NCBI GenBank assembly: GCA_024644595.1
Contig: JAHEHL010000004.1
Location: forward strand, 139,224 to 203,223
DNA: 64,000 nucleotides
From: Porticoccaceae bacterium
GTDB taxonomy: Bacteria > Pseudomonadota > Gammaproteobacteria > Pseudomonadales > Porticoccaceae
Direction of reading: 5' to 3'
Positions 55,639-64,000 of the stretch are shown piece after piece. The notes beneath the pieces were generated by a model. That model did no database searches. It was not told where the DNA came from and saw only the letters and a program-made list of their open reading frames with translations. Position 1 is the stretch's first letter. Every line of letters starts with the position of its first letter. A program made the position numbers and the translations under genes.

Positions 55639-57744
55639 ATGTCAGTGGTCAGTTATGAAATGCAGGGTGATATTGGAATTATCTGGATCGACAATCCACC
55701 GGTCAACGCTCTCTCACAAGCTCTGCGCGACGGCATCTACGACGCCGTTACGGCAGCGCAGGACGATCATAGCAAAGCGTTGCTGTTGATCTGCCGAGGT
55801 CGCACCTTTATAGCCGGCGCCGATATCTCCGAATTTGGGAAACCACTGACTGGGCGCGACTTCAATCAAGTGCTTGAATGCATTGAACACTCCGCTAAAC
55901 CCATTATCGCCGCTATTCATGGCACCGCCTTGGGCGGTGGGTTAGAGACCGCACTGGCCTGTCACTACCGCTGTGCGCTGCCCTCTGCCATGGTGGGCCT
56001 TCCTGAAGTCCATCTGGGGCTGCTGCCTGGCGCTGGGGGCACTCAACGTGTGCCGCGCCTGATCGGCGTTGAAGCGGCGATTAAAATGATTACCAGTGGT
56101 GCCCCGATCAAGGCTGCCGCAGCGCTGGAGGCCAAACTGATCGATCATATGGTTGACGGCGATGACCTGCTCGCCGGCGCCTTGGCCTATGCCGAGCAGC
56201 TGATCGCCAACGCAGCACCCCTTTTGCGGGTGCGTGATATCACGATTGATTCTGCCTCTTTTGATGCGGCGATTTTTGATCTGTCGCGTAAACAGCTAAG
56301 CCGGCAAGCTCGCGGTCAGGTCGCTCCACAACGTATTGTCGATTGCATTGAAGCTGCAGCAACAATGCCTTTTGATCAGGGCCTGGCTATTGAGCAGGGC
56401 CACTTTCTGGATTGTATGGCGTCCAGCCAGTCAGCGGCAATGCGGCATATCTTTTTTGCCCAGCGCGAAGCAAGCAAAATTAAAGACCTGCCAAAAGAGA
56501 CCAGTAAACGCCATATACAGTCGGTGGCCATTATTGGTGGTGGCACCATGGGAGGTGGCATTGCAATGAATTTTGCCAATGCCGGCATTCCGGTGACCAT
56601 GCTTGAAATTAATGATCAAGCACTGCAGCGCGGGCTCGCCATTGTTGATAAAAATTACACCGCGACAGTTAAGAAAGGCAAGCTTAGCGAGGCGAAAAAA
56701 CAGTGCTGTATGGATCTGATTACAGGCACAACAAACTACCAGGATCTGGCTAATGTCGACCTAGTGATCGAAGCGGTATTTGAAAACCTCGATATCAAAA
56801 AACAGGTTTTCGCTAAGCTTGACGAGGTCTGTAAACCCGGCGCGATTCTTGCCACCAATACCTCATATCAGGATGTTAATGCGATTGCCGCAGCAACTCA
56901 GCGCCCGGAAGATGTAATTGGTCTGCACTTTTTCAGCCCGGCCAACATTATGAAACTGTTAGAAATTGTGCGTGCCGATAAAACCTCCGACGAGGTTATT
57001 GCTACCTCGATGGCGGTGGCCAAAGCGATTGGTAAAGTGCCGGTGCTGTCAGGCGTCTGCTTCGGTTTTATTGGTAACCGTATGTTCAGTCAGTATGGTC
57101 GCGAAGCCCAGCTGTGCCTGATCGAAGGTGCCAGCGCCGAGCAAATTGACCGGGTGATGGAAAACTTTGGCATGGCCATGGGCCCGATTGCTGTCAGCGA
57201 TCTGGCTGGCATTGATATTGGCTACAAGGTTCGCGAGGCGATGAGCGACGAGGAAAAAGGCGATCCACGCAGTTATTGTATTGCCGATGTACTGGTTGAA
57301 CAGGGCCGGCTCGGACAGAAAACCGGCGCCGGGTTCTATAAATATGACCCGCAGACTCGTGCACGCCTGAATGACCCCGAGGTAACCGCCCTGATCGAAG
57401 CTCAGGCGACCAAATACAATATCACCCGACGAGCATTCAGCGACGAGGAAATTATCGATCGTCTGTTGTTACCACTGGTCAATGAAGGGGCAAAAATTCT
57501 TCAGGAAGGTATTGCTCAGCGCCCTAGTGATATTGATGTGGTCTATGTATTTGGCTATGGCTTTCCAGTCTATCAAGGCGGGCCAATGCATTATGCCGAC
57601 CATATCGGTCTCGAAACCGTTTACAAGAAACTCTGCGCTTTACAGCAACAGAGCGGTGACGATTTCTGGCAGCCTGCCGAACTGATCAAGAACCTGGCCG
57701 AGAATGGCAGCAGTTTTGCTCACTGGGCTCATAACCAAAACTAA
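55639..57744 (+). CDS. Bifunctional enoyl-CoA hydratase / 3-hydroxyacyl-CoA dehydrogenase
   Basis: This 701-residue beta-oxidation enzyme has an N-terminal crotonase domain (about 1-190): TFIAGADISEF and ALGGGLETALACHYR form the oxyanion hole, and GLPEVHLGLLPGAGGTQR carries the catalytic Glu. A dehydrogenase domain follows from about 297 with NAD motif IIGGGTMGGGIAMNFANAG, and the catalytic His lies in GLHFFSPANIMKLLE. Domain order and size resemble the peroxisomal-type multifunctional enzyme (and FadB-like proteins) without a partner thiolase gene here. GGGG is placed before ATG 55639; an upstream frame to 55627 lacks support. It could supply the 3-methylglutaconyl-CoA hydratase step missing from the liu operon, but this is speculative. 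Confidence 0.92.
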   Translation: MSVVSYEMQGDIGIIWIDNPPVNALSQALRDGIYDAVTAAQDDHSKALLLICRGRTFIAGADISEFGKPLTGRDFNQVLECIEHSAKPIIAAIHGTALGGGLETALACHYRCALPSAMVGLPEVHLGLLPGAGGTQRVPRLIGVEAAIKMITSGAPIKAAAALEAKLIDHMVDGDDLLAGALAYAEQLIANAAPLLRVRDITIDSASFDAAIFDLSRKQLSRQARGQVAPQRIVDCIEAAATMPFDQGLAIEQGHFLDCMASSQSAAMRHIFFAQREASKIKDLPKETSKRHIQSVAIIGGGTMGGGIAMNFANAGIPVTMLEINDQALQRGLAIVDKNYTATVKKGKLSEAKKQCCMDLITGTTNYQDLANVDLVIEAVFENLDIKKQVFAKLDEVCKPGAILATNTSYQDVNAIAAATQRPEDVIGLHFFSPANIMKLLEIVRADKTSDEVIATSMAVAKAIGKVPVLSGVCFGFIGNRMFSQYGREAQLCLIEGASAEQIDRVMENFGMAMGPIAVSDLAGIDIGYKVREAMSDEEKGDPRSYCIADVLVEQGRLGQKTGAGFYKYDPQTRARLNDPEVTALIEAQATKYNITRRAFSDEEIIDRLLLPLVNEGAKILQEGIAQRPSDIDVVYVFGYGFPVYQGGPMHYADHIGLETVYKKLCALQQQSGDDFWQPAELIKNLAENGSSFAHWAHNQN

Positions 57745-57784
57745 TCATTCATTGACCACCACCTAAGTGAAAAGGGTTTTTATT

Positions 57785-58666
57785 ATGCAATGCCAACTGA
57801 TACGCAGCCTGCTCTTGATACTACTGTGGACAGGAGCAGTGGCGGCCGACACCACAAACAAACCAGAGTTTGTGTTTACGGCGATTCCCGATCAGGATGA
57901 GTCACATCTGCAACAGCGTTTTAACAAAGTCGCCGCCTACCTGCAGCGCGAACTCAATGTCGCGGTTCGCTATGTTCCGGTTAAAAGTTATGCTGCAGCA
58001 GTCACCGCTTTTCGTAACAACCAGGTGCAACTGGCCTGGTTCGGCGGACTCTCTGGTGTTCAAGCGCGGCGTCTAGTGCCAGGCAGCCGAGCTATTGCGC
58101 AGGGCTATGAGGATCAATTTTTCCGCAGTTATTTTATCGCCCATCGCAGCAGTGGGTTGGAAGAGAGCGACAGCCTGCCCGAGACTATGGCCGGCAAGAC
58201 CTTTACCTTTGGCTCCAAAGGCTCGACTTCTGGTCGATTAATGCCGGAGTATTATCTTCGTCAGCAATTGCAGCAAGCACCAGATCAACTCTTTAGCAAA
58301 GTGGGCTACAGCGGTGACCACAGCCGCACGATCGCCCTGGTGCAGTCGGGCGCTTATCAGCTGGGCGCAGTCAACTACAAAGTCTGGGAGAGCGAGTTAG
58401 CCGCCGGCAAAATCGACACTGATAAGGTCAGAGTGATTTGGCAAACGCCTCCCTATCCCGATTATCAGTGGACCCTGCGCGGTGATATCGATGCGATCTG
58501 GGGTGCCGATTTCAGCGCTCGCCTCACTACTGCCCTGCTCGAGATGCAAGATCCGGAACTGCTGGCGAGCTTTCCACGCAGCGCATTTGTCGCTGCCGAC
58601 AATCCACTCTATCAACCGATTGTCGATACCGCGATTGCGATTGGTTTGATTGATGCCGAGCAGTAG
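57785..58666 (+). CDS. Phosphonate/phosphite-type ABC transporter substrate-binding protein
   Basis: This 293-residue periplasmic binding protein is of the PhnD/PtxB/HtxB type. The signal peptide covers about 1-21 (LLLILLWTGAVA). The binding core shows AIPDQDESHLQQRFNKVAAYL, VQLAWFGGLSGVQARRL, and GKTFTFGSKGSTSGRLMPEYYL, in which the STSG loop typically contacts the oxyanion. I place the start at ATG 57785 after AAAAGGG. It is followed after 9 bp by an ATPase gene and then a fused permease. Substrate could be phosphonate, phosphite, hypophosphite or another oxyanion. No C-P lyase or phosphite dehydrogenase gene is in the window. Confidence 0.88.
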   Translation: MQCQLIRSLLLILLWTGAVAADTTNKPEFVFTAIPDQDESHLQQRFNKVAAYLQRELNVAVRYVPVKSYAAAVTAFRNNQVQLAWFGGLSGVQARRLVPGSRAIAQGYEDQFFRSYFIAHRSSGLEESDSLPETMAGKTFTFGSKGSTSGRLMPEYYLRQQLQQAPDQLFSKVGYSGDHSRTIALVQSGAYQLGAVNYKVWESELAAGKIDTDKVRVIWQTPPYPDYQWTLRGDIDAIWGADFSARLTTALLEMQDPELLASFPRSAFVAADNPLYQPIVDTAIAIGLIDAEQ

Positions 58667-58675
58667 GCGGCCCTT

Positions 58676-59386
58676 TTGAGCGAGTCGCAAACTGCAGAGC
58701 CCCTATTCCGGCTGACCAACCAAACGCTGCACTACCAAGGTCATGCGGTGCTTAGCAATATCTCTCTGAGCATCCATAGCGGAGAGCGGGTCGCTCTGAT
58801 CGGCGGCAGCGGCGTTGGCAAATCTACGCTCTTGGCAGCACTGCGTGAGCAACTCCCCAATCAAGTTGCCTGGTGTCCGCAACAGCCCGGTCTAGTGCCC
58901 ATGCTGAGTACGTTTCATAATATTTATATGGGCACACTGGGCTCGCAAACGCTGCTCTACAATCTCGCCAATCTGATCAAACCCCTCCCCGCCGCACGTC
59001 AGGCAGTCGAGCCAATTGCTCAGGCTCTGGGGTTGCAACAACAGCTCTACCGCTCTGTGGACAAACTCTCCGGAGGACAACAGCAGCGCACCAGCATTGG
59101 TCGGGCGCTGATTCAGCAGCAACCGATTTTTCTCGGTGACGAACCAGTCGCCCATATTGATGAATATCAGGGCGAGACGCTGCTACAGCTGATCTGTCAG
59201 CGCCACCCCACGGTCGTCTTGGCATTGCATGATATTGATCAGGCCTTGGCCACCTGCACCCGAATTATTGGCCTAAAACAGGGGGCAATTGTTCTCGATG
59301 CTGCCAGTGACCAGCTGCAGGCCGCTGATCTGGCCGAGCTGTATAAAGCTAACAGCGATACCCAAGCACCACAGAACGCTGGCTAA
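58676..59386 (+). CDS. ABC transporter ATPase (PhnC-like)
   Basis: This 236-residue ATPase has Walker A in IGGSGVGKST, the signature LSGGQQQRTSIGRA, Walker B IFLGDEPVAHID and the switch His in VVLALHDIDQA. The start codon is TTG 58676 (followed by SESQTAEP). It belongs to the three-gene transporter operon with PhnD-like and fused PhnE-like partners. The permease gene begins 5 bp after its stop. Confidence 0.92.
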   Translation: MSESQTAEPLFRLTNQTLHYQGHAVLSNISLSIHSGERVALIGGSGVGKSTLLAALREQLPNQVAWCPQQPGLVPMLSTFHNIYMGTLGSQTLLYNLANLIKPLPAARQAVEPIAQALGLQQQLYRSVDKLSGGQQQRTSIGRALIQQQPIFLGDEPVAHIDEYQGETLLQLICQRHPTVVLALHDIDQALATCTRIIGLKQGAIVLDAASDQLQAADLAELYKANSDTQAPQNAG

Positions 59387-59391
59387 CTCTT

Positions 59392-60915
59392 ATGCTCGCC
59401 AATAACAAGACACCGGATAAGCCAGACACCTCTGCCGGCGCGTTGCGTAGAGTCAGCCTCTGGTTTGCAGCCATCGCACTGCTCGGCCTGGTAATCGCCG
59501 ACATTTCGGTCACCACACTTGACCCCTGGACCGAGCTGCGACTGATGGTTGCCGGTGCTCTGAGCCCTTCGGTCTGGTCTTGGTCGATTCTGGCTAGCAG
59601 TCTGGCCAACACCTTTGCCTTTGCACTACAAGGCGTAACGCTCGGGGCAATCGCCGGTTTTTCCCTGGCACTGGGTTACCGTTTCACACTGGTACGGGCA
59701 TTCTGCTCTTTCATTCGCTCGATTCATGAGCTGTTCTGGGCACTGTTATTTATTCAGGTCGCCGGACTTTCGTCATTGACGGGGCTGTTGGCGATTGCGA
59801 TTCCCTATGCCGGCACGCTGGCGAAAATTTATGGTGAACTATTCGAAGAGGTAGACCCTTTACCACTCGATAACCTGCCGCGTCGCAGGCGTGGATTAAG
59901 CTATCTGTTTTACACAGTCGTGCCACTGGCTTGGCAACCCATGGCCACTTATACCAGCTACCGTTTTGAGTGTGCGATTCGCTCCAGCGCGATTCTCGGA
60001 TTTGTCGGCCTGCCCACGATTGGCTTCCACCTTGAGACTGCCCTGGGGGAGGGTCATTACAGTGAAGCGGCGGCACTGTTTTATGCATTGCTATTTCTGA
60101 TTGGCAGTTTGCGGCTATGGCTTCACAAACGTCTGCTACCACTTTATCTGGTGGTGGTATTTGTCTATTTGCCACCTCAAGCCCAACTTTCCTGGCAGCT
60201 TCTGGTGCGCTTTGTGACCGAGGATATTGTTCCAGCGCCGCTGCGTAACCAGAGTTTCAATAGCGAGACACTCACCGCTTTTAGCCAGTGGCTGCAGCTG
60301 CTCTGGCAACAACAGTTGTGGCCCGGGCTGACTAACACCCTGGTGTTGGGGCAGATAGGCATGGTCTTCAGTGGCCTATTAGCTCTCGCGCTGCTGCCGC
60401 TTAATTCATCGCTGTTTACTGCAAAGCGCAGCTGGGCGCGCGGTCTTGGTGACGGATTTTTAATCCTGCTGCGCACCCTGCCGGAGTATTTGCTGGCATT
60501 TGTTGGCCTGCTGATTCTCGGGCCCTCAATGTTGCCGGCCATTCTGGCTCTGGGCATTCACAATGGTGCCATAATTGGCCATCTGCTCGGTCGTTACAGT
60601 GATCAAATCATCCTGCGCGCCGATGCCAGCGGCGGTGTAACAGGCTATTTTTATGAGGTGTTGCCGCGAGTCTATCGACAGTTTCTGGCATTTCTATTTT
60701 ATCGCTGGGAGGTCATTTTGCGTGAAACGGCGATTCTCGGAATTCTCGGAATTGGCACTCTGGGGTTTTATATTGATTCAGCCTTTGAAACATTTCGTTT
60801 TGATCGAGCTCTGTTGTTGATTCTTGCCAGTGCACTGCTGAATAGCGCTGTCGATCAATTGAGTCATTATTTGCGCCGGCGCCTGCATCTTAAAACCACG
60901 CCTGAGTCACTGTAG
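59392..60915 (+). CDS. ABC transporter permease, two PhnE-like units fused
   Basis: This 507-residue inner-membrane protein contains two permease units in tandem. The first (about 20-260) has SFIRSIHELFWALLFIQVAGL and a typical loop SAILGFVGLPTIGFHLETAL. The second (about 310-500) has ILLRTLPEYLLAFVGLLILGP and TAILGILGIGTLGFYIDSAF. PhnE-type permeases are normally about 260 residues and dimerise, or occur as two separate genes. Here a fused pair would make one transporter from one chain. Both units keep the cytoplasmic E-x2-P or equivalent segment (YGELFEEVDPLP; EVLPRVYRQF). Confidence 0.88.
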   Translation: MLANNKTPDKPDTSAGALRRVSLWFAAIALLGLVIADISVTTLDPWTELRLMVAGALSPSVWSWSILASSLANTFAFALQGVTLGAIAGFSLALGYRFTLVRAFCSFIRSIHELFWALLFIQVAGLSSLTGLLAIAIPYAGTLAKIYGELFEEVDPLPLDNLPRRRRGLSYLFYTVVPLAWQPMATYTSYRFECAIRSSAILGFVGLPTIGFHLETALGEGHYSEAAALFYALLFLIGSLRLWLHKRLLPLYLVVVFVYLPPQAQLSWQLLVRFVTEDIVPAPLRNQSFNSETLTAFSQWLQLLWQQQLWPGLTNTLVLGQIGMVFSGLLALALLPLNSSLFTAKRSWARGLGDGFLILLRTLPEYLLAFVGLLILGPSMLPAILALGIHNGAIIGHLLGRYSDQIILRADASGGVTGYFYEVLPRVYRQFLAFLFYRWEVILRETAILGILGIGTLGFYIDSAFETFRFDRALLLILASALLNSAVDQLSHYLRRRLHLKTTPESL

Positions 60916-60975
60916 AACTCTCCTGCCAACCTGGCTTCTCTTGTCAGTCGGCTTCTCTTGTCAATCTGCGTCTTA

Positions 60976-62334
60976 TTAATCTGCCTTTAGCTGCGCCATT
61001 TTACGATAAAGCGAACGCATACTGATGCCGGCAACCTCTGCAACCTTTTCGCGATCCTGATAGGTCTCTAACAGTTCATTGAGATAATTTAGCTCAGCGG
61101 TTTTTAGATCAACAGTCTGTAGCTTTTTGCCCTGATGTTCAGATTGGGCTGTGCCATCGTCTACTGCCAGCGCCTCGGCAATCACCCGGTCATCAATCAA
61201 ATTGGTCTCTGCCAGCACCACTGCGCGCGCGAGAATATTGCGCAGCTCACGGATATTGCCACGGTAATGGTGTGACTCCAGCAGCCTGACAGCTGCCTGG
61301 GTCAGACGTAACTGTTGCTCACCGGTAATACGCTGGATCAGTGCTTTGGCAATATCCGGAATGTCGTCGCGACGCTCAGCGAGTGACGGCAACTGGATCG
61401 GGAACACATTGATACGATAGAAGAGATCCTGTCTGAAACTGCCCTCCTCAACCATCTGTAACAAATTCTTGTGTGAGGCACAGATAAGACGAAAATTACT
61501 CGTTTTGACCATCGAGCTGCCCACCTGTCGATAGGTGCCTGTCTCAAGAAGGCGCAACAGCTTTACCTGCATTGGCAGAGGAATATCCGCTACCTCATCG
61601 AGAAACAGCGTGCCCCCATCGGCTAGCTCAATTAAGCCCTGCTTATTGTTATGCGCCCCAGTAAAAGCCCCTTTAACATGACCAAACAATTCACTTTCAA
61701 ACAGCGAGTCAGTCAGACCAGCACATTCAAGTGTCACCAATGGGTGCTCACTGCGCGCACTGGACATATGGATCGCCCGCGCAGCGAGTTCCTTGCCTGT
61801 TCCAGACTCACCTTTGAGCATAACCGAGACATCACTTTTGCCTACTCGGCTAATGGTACTCAGCAATTTGGAGAATGCTGAACTTTTACCCACCATCTGT
61901 TGGTCCGCAATACTGCCACTGGCCAGTGGCACCGGGCGCAGCAGTTCAACAAAGAACAACAACTCACGGTTATTCCCAAAGATAGGCAGCATCTCGACAT
62001 CGACGTGTTCTTTGCCCTGCGGTGTCTGATGAATATGCAGTGCGCGCGCCTTGCGCTGAGTTTCCTGCGCCGCCTGAAGCGGACAGGATTCGCCGGCCTG
62101 ATCACAGGGAACCTGATAGCCGTGGGATACATTAAAACAATTGGGTTTCTGTTCCAGCGCGAGTTCGCCGAAAGCATCGCGGTACTGGTTGTTGTAGGCC
62201 AGAATTTCATAGTTGGCAGAGACTAATATCGCCGGGCAGTCGTAACCTTCGAGCATAGCCCCTAAATTGGCGCCCAAATTGGCACCTGTGCTGGCCTCAT
62301 GATGGGGAGCACGGTCAGACTGTATTAGATCCAT
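60976..62334 (-). CDS. fisR: Sigma-54-dependent, sulfane-sulfur-sensing activator (FisR-like)
   Basis: This 452-residue sigma-54 activator has an N-terminal sensor domain with C66-x10-C77-x6-C84, the same spacing as the sulfane-sulfur-reactive cysteines of FisR. The AAA+ domain has Walker A GESGTGKE, the sigma-54-contact loop GAFTGA and Walker B GTLFLDEVADI. A Fis-type helix-turn-helix is at the C-terminus (DREKVAEVAGISMRSLYRKM). I start it at ATG 62334. A longer frame to 62424 would read through the palindromic sites and lacks a good start. It is divergent from the persulfide dioxygenase and SQR genes it should activate. Confidence 0.92.
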   Translation of the reverse strand: MDLIQSDRAPHHEASTGANLGANLGAMLEGYDCPAILVSANYEILAYNNQYRDAFGELALEQKPNCFNVSHGYQVPCDQAGESCPLQAAQETQRKARALHIHQTPQGKEHVDVEMLPIFGNNRELLFFVELLRPVPLASGSIADQQMVGKSSAFSKLLSTISRVGKSDVSVMLKGESGTGKELAARAIHMSSARSEHPLVTLECAGLTDSLFESELFGHVKGAFTGAHNNKQGLIELADGGTLFLDEVADIPLPMQVKLLRLLETGTYRQVGSSMVKTSNFRLICASHKNLLQMVEEGSFRQDLFYRINVFPIQLPSLAERRDDIPDIAKALIQRITGEQQLRLTQAAVRLLESHHYRGNIRELRNILARAVVLAETNLIDDRVIAEALAVDDGTAQSEHQGKKLQTVDLKTAELNYLNELLETYQDREKVAEVAGISMRSLYRKMAQLKAD

Positions 62335-62340
62335 AGAACT

Positions 62341-62400
62341 GCCATTTTTGGTAATTGTTTTGCCAATTTTGGCAATTAGTTTCACCACTGTCAATTTGGT
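62341..62400. promoter_or_regulatory. Candidate FisR upstream activator sites
   Basis: A perfect palindrome TTGCCAA-tt-TTGGCAA (62360-62375) is flanked by weaker versions: GCCA-ttttt-GGT (62341-62352) about 21 bp to the left and a TCAATTTGG stretch (62391-62399) about 27 bp to the right. They lie 70-105 bp upstream of the -24/-12 promoter, as expected for a sigma-54 activator. Confidence 0.65.
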
Positions 62401-62445
62401 TTTCCATAATCGCAGGTAAATCAAGGCCTCCAGAACCGTTTAAAG

Positions 62446-62463
62446 TTGGCATAGTTAATGCAA
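62446..62463 (+). promoter_or_regulatory. Sigma-54 (-24/-12) promoter for the pdo-sqr operon
   Basis: TTGGCATAGTTAATGCAA has GG at -24 and GC at -12 with 10 bases between, matching the TGGCA-N7-GC consensus. It lies 94 bp upstream of the dioxygenase ATG. The AGTTAATGCAATA stretch of this promoter recurs 18 bp downstream. Confidence 0.75.
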
Positions 62464-62556
62464 TACCCAGTTAATGCAATAGAACGTCTATACAAGGCGT
62501 GGTTAAAAAATAGACATAAAAGCGCAGGTATCAGCTGACCGCAAAGGAGTAATCTT

Positions 62557-63450
62557 ATGAACAATCTGGCTCATCCATCCGAGATGCAACTAAATCCTGA
62601 AGTCGCGGTTTTTTTCGATCAACAGAGCAACACTTTTTCCTATGTTATTCAGGACCCGACATCGGACGCCTGTGCCATTGTCGATTCAGTTCTCGATTTT
62701 GACTACCCTTCCGGCCACTTTAGTACTGCCGGTGCCGATGCAATCAAAGAGTATATTCAGGAGCGCAACCTGCGAGTGGAGTGGCACATCGAGACCCATG
62801 TTCACGCCGACCATCTGTCAGCAGCGCCGTATCTACAAGAGCACCTCGGCGGCAAGCTGGCTATAGGTGAGCAGATCATTACTGTGCAGGAGACCTTCGG
62901 CAAGCTATTTAATGAAGGCACCGAATTTCAACGCGACGGCTCGCAGTTTGATCGCCTTCTCAAGGACGGTGATAGCTACACCATCGGCAATATGACCGCT
63001 ACCGCCATTCACACCCCCGGCCACACTCCCGCCTGCATGGTTCATATTGTCGGCAATGCCGCCTTTGTCGGTGACACCATCTTTATGCCGGATGCCGGCA
63101 CTGCTCGCGCCGATTTTCCCGGCGGCAGTGCACATGAGCTCTATCGGTCGGTGCAGAAAATTCTCGCTCTGCCGCCAGAAACGCGACTCTACCTGTGCCA
63201 CGATTACGGCCCCAACGGTCGTGAGGTGGATTATCAGACAACCGTCGCTGAACAGCGCCAACACAATATCCACGTCAATAAAAATATTGATGAGCAGCAG
63301 TATGTTGAAATGCGCGAAACCCGCGATAAGACACTTGGCATGCCCAGTCTTATCATGCCTTCAATACAGACCAATATGCGTGGTGGGCACTTCCCCGAAG
63401 CTGAAACAAATGGCGTGGTCTACCTCAAAGTACCTATTAATGTTTTTTAA
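62557..63450 (+). CDS. pdo: Persulfide dioxygenase (ETHE1-like metallo-beta-lactamase fold)
   Basis: This 297-residue non-heme iron enzyme should oxidise glutathione persulfide to sulfite with O2. The metallo-beta-lactamase ligands are H81, H83, D85 and H86 (ETHVHADHLSA), H156 (HTPGHTPAC), D173 (VGDTIF) and H215 (CHDYGPNG). In PDOs the iron uses two histidines and one aspartate of this set. CAAAGGAG lies before the ATG. It is the first gene downstream of the sigma-54 promoter, followed after 78 bp by the DUF442-SQR gene. Close relatives include the beta-lactamase-fold part of Blh. Quaternary state and type cannot be told from sequence. Confidence 0.92.
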   Translation: MNNLAHPSEMQLNPEVAVFFDQQSNTFSYVIQDPTSDACAIVDSVLDFDYPSGHFSTAGADAIKEYIQERNLRVEWHIETHVHADHLSAAPYLQEHLGGKLAIGEQIITVQETFGKLFNEGTEFQRDGSQFDRLLKDGDSYTIGNMTATAIHTPGHTPACMVHIVGNAAFVGDTIFMPDAGTARADFPGGSAHELYRSVQKILALPPETRLYLCHDYGPNGREVDYQTTVAEQRQHNIHVNKNIDEQQYVEMRETRDKTLGMPSLIMPSIQTNMRGGHFPEAETNGVVYLKVPINVF

Positions 63451-63528
63451 CGGGTCAAACCAACGCTATAGTGAATCCGTTAAAGACAATCATAAGATAA
63501 ACAGAGTTAGCCAGGAGCAACTATAAAA

Positions 63529-64000
63529 ATGAATATCACTACTCTAACGAATCAAGTTTCGGTCTCTGAACAAATTCACACCGACGACATCCAGACACTG
63601 GCCTCCCAGGGTGTTCAGATAATTGTCTGCAACCGACCCGACGGTGAAGCCGCCGATCAGCCAAGTTTTGCTGAGATTAGTGCCGCAGCTGCGACACAGG
63701 GTATCAAAGCGGTTAACTTACCCTTTACTGCCGGTCAGATGAATGAAGATCAGGCTCTTGAGTTTGCCGAGCTACTGGCAAGCGGAGAGCGAATCCACGC
63801 CTATTGCCGCACGGGCAACCGCTCGACACAGATCTTTAACGCCGCTGCAGGCGACGCAGCTCCCGTGGCAGCAGCACCTCAACAAACACCTAAAAAAGCC
63901 GCCGCCACCTATGACGTGGTTATTATCGGTGCCGGATCCGGAGGCATCGCTGCCTGTTCAAGCCTGCTAAAGCGCGATCAAACACTGCGTATCGCACTGA
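63529..64000 (+). CDS. DUF442 (Blh-type) domain fused to sulfide:quinone oxidoreductase, 5' part
   Basis: This CDS is incomplete at the window edge; 157 codons are visible. Residues 1-108 form the phosphatase-like DUF442 domain of Blh proteins, with the loop YCRTGNR (C93 and R98), whose cysteine resembles a rhodanese or phosphatase active site. An Ala/Pro-rich linker of about 20 residues follows. From about 129 a Rossmann FAD motif begins (DVVIIGAGSGGIAA), typical of the SQR/disulfide-reductase-like flavoproteins. With PDO upstream this should oxidise sulfide to persulfide. The remainder, including the SQR cysteines, is outside the window, so the SQR identity rests on context. AGGAG lies 10 bp before the ATG. 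Confidence 0.85.
   Translation, partial: MNITTLTNQVSVSEQIHTDDIQTLASQGVQIIVCNRPDGEAADQPSFAEISAAAATQGIKAVNLPFTAGQMNEDQALEFAELLASGERIHAYCRTGNRSTQIFNAAAGDAAPVAAAPQQTPKKAAATYDVVIIGAGSGGIAACSSLLKRDQTLRIAL

Noticed and set aside
57785-60915. Full phosphonate-degradation (C-P lyase) operon
   Set aside because: Only transport genes are present; phnG-M or phosphite dehydrogenase genes are not seen.

Overview
The window looks like a chromosomal segment from a free-living, probably marine, gammaproteobacterium related to the Pseudomonas/Cellvibrio side of the class. Gene order supports this: uvrC-pgsA followed by tRNA-Cys and tRNA-Leu; dusA-tal next to a STAS/PP2C regulator pair and mlaA; tRNA-Leu-tig-clpP-clpX-lon-hup-ppiD; and a yafS-like gene with rnhA and dnaQ. 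All resemble Pseudomonas or Enterobacteria layouts. A TonB receptor, a VPLPA-CTERM protein, leucine catabolism, beta-oxidation and sulfide oxidation fit an aerobic marine heterotroph. The genus cannot be named from sequence reading alone.

Layout. 1-960: IS3 transposase remnant, tRNA-Leu(TAA), tRNA-Cys(GCA) and a truncated second copy of the tRNA-Cys with its flank. 965-5886: pgsA, uvrC, an esterase and a Baeyer-Villiger-type monooxygenase. 6104-10992: dusA, talB and a TerB-like gene, converging on a phosphatase/STAS switch and mlaA. 11087-13170: an hvfABC-type operon, with a Cys-repeat precursor peptide, a DUF692 multinuclear-iron enzyme and a DUF2063 partner. This is the most interesting system seen here. 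13305-21098: hrpA, dnaQ, rnhA, a methyltransferase gene and mltD. 21207-29848: ppiD, hup, lon, clpX, clpP, tig and tRNA-Leu(TAG). 30213-33720: an accessory patch with two CsgG-family genes, a possible decayed third copy, a small acidic lipoprotein and a VPLPA-CTERM protein. 34031-38097: TetR, a FadH-like reductase, a flavin reductase and an isochorismatase-family amidase.

38202-47248: a TonB receptor plus hyuB, hyuA, an HMG-CoA-lyase-type aldolase and a CaiB/BaiF CoA-transferase. A GntR/HutC regulator is divergent, with a perfect palindrome in the shared intergenic region. This looks like an inducible catabolic island of unknown substrate. 48205-53388: liuR-liuA-liuB-liuD (leucine/isovalerate catabolism) lacks liuC and a dedicated liuE; the lyase in the neighbouring operon could supply the last step. 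53434-54195: a HisA of the eukaryotic HIS6 type, unusual for a bacterium. 54288-57744: a saccharopine-dehydrogenase-like reductase and a bifunctional beta-oxidation enzyme. 57785-60915: a PhnD/PhnC/PhnE-type ABC transporter with both permease copies fused. 60976-64000: a sulfide-oxidation module with a FisR-like sigma-54 activator (the C-x10-C-x6-C sensor is visible), a persulfide dioxygenase and a DUF442-SQR fusion cut by the window edge. A candidate -24/-12 promoter and activator sites lie between.

All functional calls come from reading motifs and gene order; no database search was run. Where a start was moved from the longest reading frame, the reason is given in the entry.
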